Assembly: GCA_963693305.1 (NCBI GenBank)
Contig: OY855916.1
Coordinates: 11,574,092 to 11,638,091 of the forward strand
Reading direction: 5' to 3'
DNA from: Meandrina meandrites
Lineage: Eukaryota; Cnidaria; Anthozoa; Scleractinia; Meandrinidae
DNA length: 64,000 nt
Under the pieces are notes generated by a model. It did no database searches and was not told where the DNA came from. It saw only the letters and a program-made list of their open reading frames with translations. Below, piece after piece: positions 41,001-50,000 of this stretch. Both the position numbers and the translations under genes were made by a program. The number at the start of each line of letters is the position of its first letter. The first letter of the stretch is position 1.

Positions 41001-44000
41001 TCTTGAATCTTGATCCAATCAACAGCTCTTAAACCCCCGCAAATCTTGGTGGAAGTCTTGGCGGTTATCATTCGGTCCACTTGACCATCAGTGCTTTCAA
41101 TACCGATTTCTAATGTTCCCGACATAAAACGAGTTGTTTGGTCATTAGCTACTTTGACCTCGATTGGCTCTTTCTCGCCTGTTAAACCAAGTTCGTTTAC
41201 AATATCTTCGTTGACGTAGGTTGTATCGTTACCTTCGTCCAACAGGCAGTTCACGGTGATTCTCCTTTTACCGTTCTTTAAAATAATCGACACGGTGCGT
41301 AACGCCACTTCTTTCTCTCGCTCTTGGTTTCCAAACGTCTCCATGGTGACGGATTGACTGTTGGCACCATTCCCCTCCATGGTTGTTCTCGGTCCGTTAA
41401 TTGGCTGAAGGGGCGTGGTAGGAAGATAAGACTCTGCTTGTGGCCGCAGAGGAGATAGAGCAGGCGGCGCTTTGTCATAGTGAAGGAGATTCTGATGGGT
41501 TCCTTTGCATCCGTTTATGCCGCATTGCTTGCTTTTTCGGCAGGTCTTTCCGTGATGGTCATCCGCGAAACATCGGAAGCACAGTCCAAATCGTTTGACT
41601 GTTTGCCATCTTTCATAAATGGAAAGTTTTTGAAATGCTTCGCACTTCAACAGAGCGTGATTTCCGGTGCATACACAACACTTTTGATTTCCTTTTCCAT
41701 TCTTGTCGCCGAAGTAGCTTCGGGAAGATCTTCTAGGAGGCAGATATTTACCACTCCGTGGTTGTTCATTTCGATCTTGAGTTGAGATTCCGTTCTTGAT
41801 CTCGGTGGCTTGTAGTTGATATGCCGCTTCTTCGGAAACCCAGTCTTTCAATGTCTCGAGGGAATCTCGGTACTTGTTCTCGTCTAGCCAGCGGTAATAT
41901 TGAGCAAGTAGGCGTTCGGGGATCTTCTCGAGGATCATTGTGTGCAATGCTCCACCTTCTAAATCTGATCTTCGGTCATTCTCTTTCAAAGTTATTACAG
42001 CTCGCTCCAAGACGTCGGCGAAGGTTTCCATTCGTTTAGCATTGTTGTCCTGGATCGGTTGGAGGCGTTTAAGTTCTTCTAAATGCGACTGAACTTGTCT
42101 TCAGCTTCCTCCATATTTACGAAATAAGCGTGATTTGGCCGCCTCGTACGCTTCCAAAGAATATCCTGATCCTTTAATGGTGTTTGCAGCCTCGCCAGCA
42201 AAACATGCTTCCAAACGTAGCATCTTGAATTGCGGCGATAATGACGTCATGTCCACACAACTGGTAAAAGCCGCGTTCCAGCGCTGAAAATCCATTTTGT
42301 TTCCAGAAAAAATTGGAATTCGGATTCTTTCTAATTGCCCATGCGTTTCGCGATTTGCAGCGGTAGAACCAGGGTCAGAAACTTTGGCATAATTCGGTGA
42401 TGTCGGCATTTCCGGTGGCGGCGTTTTAACGGAGTACATGTGGTCGAAATCTGAGCGGTGCTTTTCACATTTATCTGACTCCTTTGGCGATTTTTCCGGC
42501 GATTTTTCTTGATTATGTTCGATCGATTTCTTCTGTTGCGATGGAAGCTGGCGAAACTCATCGGTAACTTCTTTTTCTATTCCCAATTTTTCCTCGATTG
42601 CGTCTTCCAATTCCTGGCGTCGTTTGTTTATCTCTTCGTTGACAGCTTGAAGCTCCTGATCTTGGCGTTCTAACTCTTCACGATTCTGTTAAATTTCCAA
42701 TTCCAGCCGATCTCTTCGTAAACGCGCCTCCATTTCTGCCCTTTCCTTCTCTTTTCGTCTCTGTGATGCTTCGCTATCGGCGACTGAGCTGGCACGCGAT
42801 TTGACTTTCGTAAGTGACGCCAGCAGCGCGCGAGCAGGCATGGTTTCGCGATCGATTTGTTCGACCAGATCGTCTGCTTCGTTGCTGACTTTCTCCGCCA
42901 TATTTTCATCCTGTTTTCGGCGATAAGCATTCTCCAAGCGGGACATAACCTGAAGAGTGTTTTCCTGTTGTTCTTGAATTTTTTCCAACAGCGTTTTTGT
43001 CTCGTGTCGTCATGACAACGTCATGACGACACGAGAATATGCGATGGGGAGAAGGTGCATTCCTTGCGCGTTTGCTTTGTGAGGCCGCGGAATTTTCCCG
43101 CCATGTCAATATTTTTCCCGCCATGTCAAGATTTGCTTTGTGAGGCCGCCGGATTTTGTGCGTGTTGTGAAAGAACAAATAATTTTTGTTTATAAGTAGG
43201 AGTTCAAAAATATAGATCGTTTTCACGTGACGTCATCAGGTACCAAAATCCAAAACTAAAGAGATACCATAGTTTTTATCCACATCAGGCATAAGAGGTA
43301 CTAAAATTATATCTATTTGCGACTTTTCAGCTCAGCAGTGTCCTTCGTTTGAAAATCAGCGCACTTTGAATTTCAGAGTAATGGCGGTGCGTGACACGCA
43401 GTTACGATCGTGTTTGTCGTGTTTGTCAATTTATCTTGTGATATTTACCCATCTGAGAAGTTAAAGAAGCAGGAAATATGTTTATGCAAATGTTTGTTTG
43501 CAAATACCGATAATCAGTGGCCTAGCTGATCAAAGTAAGTTCCAGATGTTTACAGTATTTTCCGGCCGACATATTGGTGTACCACGGAGGTACACCAATA
43601 TGGCGAATCCATACTGGGCTCTGTAAATTTGTGCAAAACATTTTGACGAATATCTAAAGTTTGGGACAGCGCACAAACCTAAAACTTGGAGAAATTACTT
43701 CTTTACTTCTCTCCTATAATATCCTATTTTCTTGACCTCATTCACTCAATAGTTTTTCGATTTATATTTTTGTTGCGTGACAGTGAAAACGATCCATTGC
43801 TGCATTGAAAGTTTTTTGCTTTTCTGATGGTTCATTGAAATCGTTTGTCGGTTGGGAGTGTTTATTATAAATGGCTTTTTAGTTGAACAGAATTGAACTT
43901 TAATTTAGGGAAAATCACGGCGTAGAATGTAAAGCAGTGAAAGAGATGTATTAAATTTGAGCTGTTTTATTAGATGAAATTTTTGTACATTGCTTAAATG

Positions 44001-47000
44001 GAATGGTTGAGACAATTAGGAGAGAGTGTTTGATTTATGAACTTGCAGCGAACGCAAATTCTTAGTGGTCCAACAGGCAATATAAATGGAACAGAAATAA
44101 GGCCCCTTTTAGCTGGTGACAGTGCCTATTCACTAACGAACTGGCTAGTGAAACCCTACCCGGACAGAGGAAGCCTGACTCAGGAGCAGAGAAAGTTTAA
44201 AACCTAAAGTTCGGTGAGTAGTGGAACGAGCATTTGGCATGTTGAAAGTTCGTTGGAGAATTGCGTTGAAAAAGGTTGGACAAAAAACGAGCATCCTAAA
44301 AAAGACTATGATTACTACGTGAGTTTTGCACAACAATTGTATGTATCGTTTCAATAACAGAAGATACACGATTAGATAAAGACAATTATTTTGATGCTAA
44401 ATCTTTAAAAATGTCAACTATGGCGTTTGTTTGTGCCATTTGCCTGCTCTGAGCGTCACGGAACATTTCAGCTGATCGTTCAAATCTTGCGTTGTCCTGT
44501 TCCATATAAGCTAATACTCTTTTCACACATTTCAATAAAAGAACTCTGCATGCCAGTCTGGAGTCGTACTTTCTCGCCTTTCTTTACTCAGGATGTTGAA
44601 ATAGGGGAAACCTTCTTTAATTTTCTGAATTCCATCTTCTCCAGTCGAGCGAGATCGCTGCTTGAACTGCTTGAACTCGTACTCTAGATTCTGCTGCCGT
44701 TTCTTCACCTGCTGTAGCATTCTCTGGCTTTCTGGACACCTTTCTTTGTACGAAGAATAGATATCGTTCCAGATTTTTATTTTTTTCTTTGTGAAACTCC
44801 CCACAGCTTAGTGAATTTGGGGGCCCACGCTTCAAGAAGTTCGTGCGTTTCTTTCTCAGTCCTGTCAGCAGACTTAACGCGAGGTTTTTTCGTTTTGTGT
44901 TTGCCGTAGCCAGCCTGGTAGCAAGTACTTCGACATCACTTGCAACTGAAGACTGAGGCGATGGCATGCTTCTTGCCAGTAGAATTGGTGATCATCGAGA
45001 AATGTTTATCAGTACGCCGAGATAAAATCATTTTAAGTCAGCTGCGTTAGGGGGCTAAAAAAAGCCTTAAGCTTGACTTATCTTACAAACATCTCAAAAG
45101 TTTAAAGGGCAACTCTTGGCAAGAAAACTATATTTCAGTAAAAGCTTCCGAATGTTTCCAAAATTATACAGGAAGCAAAAAATTTGAATTCAGAAGCTTT
45201 TTTACCGGTTAATTTTAACGTAAAACTTCGTATTTTACCGCTTTTGTGACATTTCGCCATGGATGCTTCGATTATGATCACGAGATGTGATACGTCACAG
45301 GTGTGGAACCGCAACAAGTCCCGAACATGGCTGACTCAAATTCTTGCAGTGAGAGCTCAACTTCTGCTAGCGACTCCACTGATTTTTAGAGAGCTATAGG
45401 AGGGGATATGTCAGGGGATGATTAAGAACCTTCTATGGTATTTCAACCCTGGCGTTTTGAGCCTCCAGGGAAAAACAGCGAGACAGAGAAAGGGAGTAAA
45501 ATATCGAACCTCCTCACCGCCGACGGCGACGAATGGTGAGTGAATTGAAGTCCTAAATGTACAGTTTCTTTCTCTATTACCTCGGCCAGTTGTTTGTGAG
45601 CTAAGTCAAACCTGAAAAACCTTGTTATTATTTGCATGTACGCGAGAAGCTTAATTAAACATGCTTTTATACAACCAAACTGTTTGCTGCATTTTGTTGT
45701 TTATATTCGGTCTTCAAATATTTTTGCTCATGTTTATCACAATAGGTTTTGAGCTTCAGCCTAATGTACACTATCTATCTTGTGCGTTTGAAAGCTTGCA
45801 AATACAGAAACGCAAGTTAAATTCTTTGTCTCCTTTGTGTTACTGATTTTTCTAAATTCTGCTCGAAAACGAAGAATTCTGCCGGCGAAATGCCAGCTAC
45901 TGAAACGGCAGATTTTTTCTAGGACATACTCAGGCTTGCAGTTAAATGTGGACAAAACTCTGCTGGGTCTCTTCACTTCTTTTGTTGGGAGAAGGGAGTT
46001 TGCGCTTTCTGTAGTTGAAACAACTTGCCTCGAGGAAACTTTGTTCAAAGTTGTTCGTGCTTGTATGCGTAAAACTGTACAATGATTTTGTAAAGTGATT
46101 ACTGCCACCGGGACTATTACACGACCCTGCAGTGCGTGATTTTATATTTATCGGTATAATTAAGTTGTCATGTTTTTATTTTGCAATTTATTATCTTTTT
46201 GCGAAAAGCACCCCCACGAAAATCGAAAATTGTGCTGTGTTTGGCTCCTTATTACTTTCGCGTTTGCTTGCGTTTTAATTCATCGTTTGCATTTGAAATG
46301 GTCGATGCGCTCTTCGTGTCTTACAACTTTTGGCATGTGTTCCTTTAGTTATCTCGTCAACTGACATCTGCTCGAATCTGCACACGAAACTGTTTCGTGG
46401 TCAGGCTAGGGAGGGTGAAGGGAAAGAGCGTGACACGCTTTCATACCCGGGTTTCATGCTACACCCCAGGTTGCCTAATTTACAACAATTGTTTCTCAAA
46501 AGGAATCACAGAATAAGTACTTCACGCAACACTTCTTCTCTTAGTTATCCGGATATTGTTTTATATTTGATTCCCCATTTCTTCCTATAATTTTATATCC
46601 CGCGAGAGCGCCTCTGCTAGCGCGCGGGGTAGTGGCTTCTTATTGCGCAGTACTGACCTGCACGCAAATCACGCGCGCCTTTCGAAGGCATATACTTCAA
46701 AGAAACACTACATTTGCTGGTGGGAATTGCTTTTTATTTTGCCAATTAACAGCAGGAGAAATCTGAGGGTGGGTACAAATTTCTCAACAACAGAATCAAA
46801 ATATATCGGTCTGTTTCCGAACGCGTGGATTTCGCTTACATATAGGACATATAGAGGCTCAGTATTCCTGCTCATAAATGAAGAGATTTCTGACAAATTA
46901 TGGAGGTCAGCACTCGCAGACCCTTTTCAATTTACTATCTACTCCAGACAAAAGGCATCTTTATCACGATATGGTGCAAGAGAGGATGGCGATGCATTGT

Positions 47001-50000
47001 ATTATAAAGCTATGTACATTTGCTGACCTTAGAAGACGGCCGATCAATGTGAGGGATTTGTTTCGTTTCACAAACACATGATTTACTCTTTTTAAGTTTA
47101 TTTCCTTTCATATTTAAGCACTGAAGCACTACCTTTTTTTTATCTTGGACATCATTGAACAGCATAGGGTCTTTCTCTCCTTGTCATTCTCATTTATGAA
47201 GAGAAGCTTGGCGTGTTTTCCTCTTATCAGAAGCAAAAGCAAATCTGCCTTCCACACCTGTGACGTAGCATCACGTGACGTACCAAAATCCGAACGTTTT
47301 CAAAATGGCCGCCAAATTGGCGTAAAAGAAAATTCGTAGTAAATTCATTTTGGCCGATATCTTTAAAATTTTACCTTCTAAAGATTCCTGTTGCTATAAA
47401 CAACTTATAGAAAAAAATAAAAAAATCGGGGTAAATTTTCCAAGAGTTGCCCTTTAACAAGGTCAAAGACAGACCTCCCCCTAAGTAACCCAGATAAGAA
47501 GATGTGGTGATATTCGGCCGGGATGGGAGCTGAAAACAGGAGCGGTAAGCGGGAATTTCAAGAAAGAGTGGGAGCGGGATTTTGTGTTTTTATGCAGTCG
47601 CGATGCGAGAATCTTTACGGAAAGTTTTTTCGTAACTGCATAAAATGTAATTAACAAAATTTGACTGGAACAAATTGCTTGATCTGTGTAGCGGTGTAGG
47701 GCTTCAAGTACGGAATAGGTTATAGTGTAGTGTGTCAAATTTATATAGTTACCGTTACACATCGTCCTCTTAACATGGTAAAAGGGCTCTTTACCTCGGG
47801 AAACTCACAAATAGACAGGACGTTTTTTTGGTAAATATCATAAATAATATGTGCTCTGTCATTTTGTTTTTCCGCGTGCTTTGTAATTTTGTTTTCCCAG
47901 GTGTTTTGTCATTTTCATGGCCTGTTCGCCATTTTTATTTCCCGCTTATGAATAAAAAAGACTAAAAATTATCTCAGCAAAATGTTCCCTAAGGTAAATT
48001 TATGGCGGTGTGAAAAAGAACAAAAGAATCGCCCATGAAAGTTACCGAGGCAAATAGGTAGGTTTTCCAAGTACCCCAAGATAAAATGACCAATCGCGAG
48101 GCAAACCTCAAAGATAAGCAAATAAAATAAACAGAGAAATTTGAAATTAAATATGATGGCGTGAGGTTTAGATTTCCTGTGGTCTTTCTTAGAATCATGG
48201 CTTGATGGCTTGCTGATTTGTAAGTAAATGCTATTTTTTTTTTTGGAAATTTGGCGTTTAAATACAACACTAGTCAAAGAAGATCTATAGTGCGTTTTCT
48301 TATATGTATTTCGATTTCATCTCAAGGTTTAGAAAAATCCAACAAAGAGATTTATATAAACGGAGTCTTCGCCTTCTATTTCTTCGCTGTCTGAAATACT
48401 GACATAACAAAGCAGTAGAGGACTGTCGAAAGAGTATAAATAATAAAAGCGAGATGATGCTAGGCAAGCACCCTCGAATTACCCCATTTTCACATTTCGC
48501 GCCAAAAACAGTATGAAAAATTGACCTTGGTAAAGTGTTAAGTGTTTGACCGCAAACACCTCGGTAACGTATTCCCGTGGTGAGTTTACCTGGGTGTTAT
48601 TTACTTGGGAATGCTATTTGCCTGGGTATGTAAAACGTTCGTTACCAACATATCGGCATTTCTATTTTCAGCGTTTTCGTCACAAAAAACATGTATGAAA
48701 TACTCTATTTTCTGATATTGTTCTTTGATCGTTAACTGAAACGGGCAATAAATAACAAAAGAAATGGAAAACAGCGCAAAACGTCGGCTCAAGGAGGTGA
48801 AGTGGGGGACGAGTGCTTCGAGTAACGCTCAATTCCTCTTACGTTCAGTTTGCGTCGGAAATAGAGAGGACGGACGTTTTTTTGGTAAAAATCATAAATA
48901 ATATGTTTTCTGTCATTTCGTTTTCCCGCCTGTTCGCCATTTTTATTTCCCGCGTATGGAAAAAGAAGACTAAATATTATCTCAGCAAAATGTTCCCCCG
49001 TCACTGCTTTCCCTATCCCCGGATATGGTAAATTTTCTAAGAACACCTATTTTTTTAGTGGCGTGAAAGTCTTTAATGAACTCCCTGTAAATATTGCAAG
49101 CGTAAATAACATACAAGCTTTTTGCGGCCTAGCAAAACATTTACTTTTATAATAACTATTTAGTAAAGTATATTTTAATCTCTTTTTGACTGACACGAGA
49201 CAGCCCAAAGGGCCTTTGATTATGTCGACTAATGAATCATCTTCGGTCAGGACGATGACGAGTTTATTCAACAGACGCGTCATCTGTGATTTCGCATTTC
49301 TTTTCTCTTGTTTGCAATACGGAATGTTGGTGGTGCATTCTTGACTAACTGCTTCGGTAGATTCCACATCTTTCCCGTCCTCGGACATTTTAAACGACAA
49401 CTTCCACTTTCAATTCACATACACGTGGCGTTCAGGACAGGAACGCCCCCAAAACCAATTCTTCGTAACTTTCTTGTGTAAATCCGGCTCTCGAAGGACC
49501 AAATGTTGTAATCGGTTGACAACTTCACGATAACAAAACGATGAATAACTTTAAACGGTGTTTAATACGTATTTTCGGCTCGATTACGATGGTATTACAA
49601 AACGATCTCTACGCGATACGATTTTCCTAAACAAGTAATGTTCACATGACTAGTGTCTCAAATAACCGGTAGTTAATATTCAGCGGGTAGCGTAACGCAA
49701 ACATGTCACGGTTATATTCCGGTACGCTGTATAAACTAATTATCTCTTCAACAATGCGAATGCACATTTTCAAGGACCACGTAGCGTGGCGAAATAGAAG
49801 TCATAGAAGAACCGGATCCTCTCACTGCAGAGGATCTAATCAGCTAGCTATAACTGATGTACATGTATCTTCAAACTCTTAGAATGTCTCGTACAATAAA
49901 ATTGTAATTATTTCTTCTAGTTCTAAAATGATCTAAAATAAAAAATACAGTTGCCAGTTGTCCTACATCCTCATGCACAGCCCTCAAAGCACTCAATTTA

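Larger units (their letters stand above)
42999..49201. mobile_element. 6.2-kb composite DNA-transposon insertion in BEL gag
   Basis: BEL Gag stops at 49201 and resumes at about 42998. The intervening DNA begins gtctcgtgtcgtcatgac and ends gacacgagac (10-bp perfect, longer imperfect, inverted repeat), suggesting one host DNA transposon. Inside are a MITE (43215-43794), Harbinger-type coding relics (44050-44960), a TTAA-flanked element (45106-47453) and a duplicated ~150-bp segment. The target duplication is not obvious. Whether all of it came in as one unit or piece by piece is unknown. Confidence 0.55.
35915..49753 (-). mobile_element. BEL/Pao LTR retrotransposon, disabled and interrupted by other transposons
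   Basis: Two 250-bp LTRs starting TGTTGTAATC and ending TTCAACA, ATGCG target duplications, a primer-binding region next to the right LTR, a polypurine tract next to the left LTR, and gag-protease-RT-RNase H-integrase in BEL order on the minus strand. The LTRs differ at only two positions, both transitions. Even so, the coding region has several stops and a frameshift, a 1067-bp hAT derivative in the protease/RT junction and a 6.2-kb composite insertion in gag. The 13.8-kb span reduces to roughly 6.6 kb of BEL sequence, normal for the family. No env-like ORF. Confidence 0.92.

Noticed and set aside
45661..47081. Several open frames inside the TTAA element
   Set aside because: None shows a transposase core; different frames and no splice-consistent chain. 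Only the 45330-45537 relic has a suggestive motif.
35915..49753. BEL element as an infectious retrovirus with an envelope gene
   Set aside because: No membrane-glycoprotein-like frame exists between integrase and the LTR (36251 to 36164 is too short), and the coding region is broken; it is an ordinary BEL/Pao retrotransposon.
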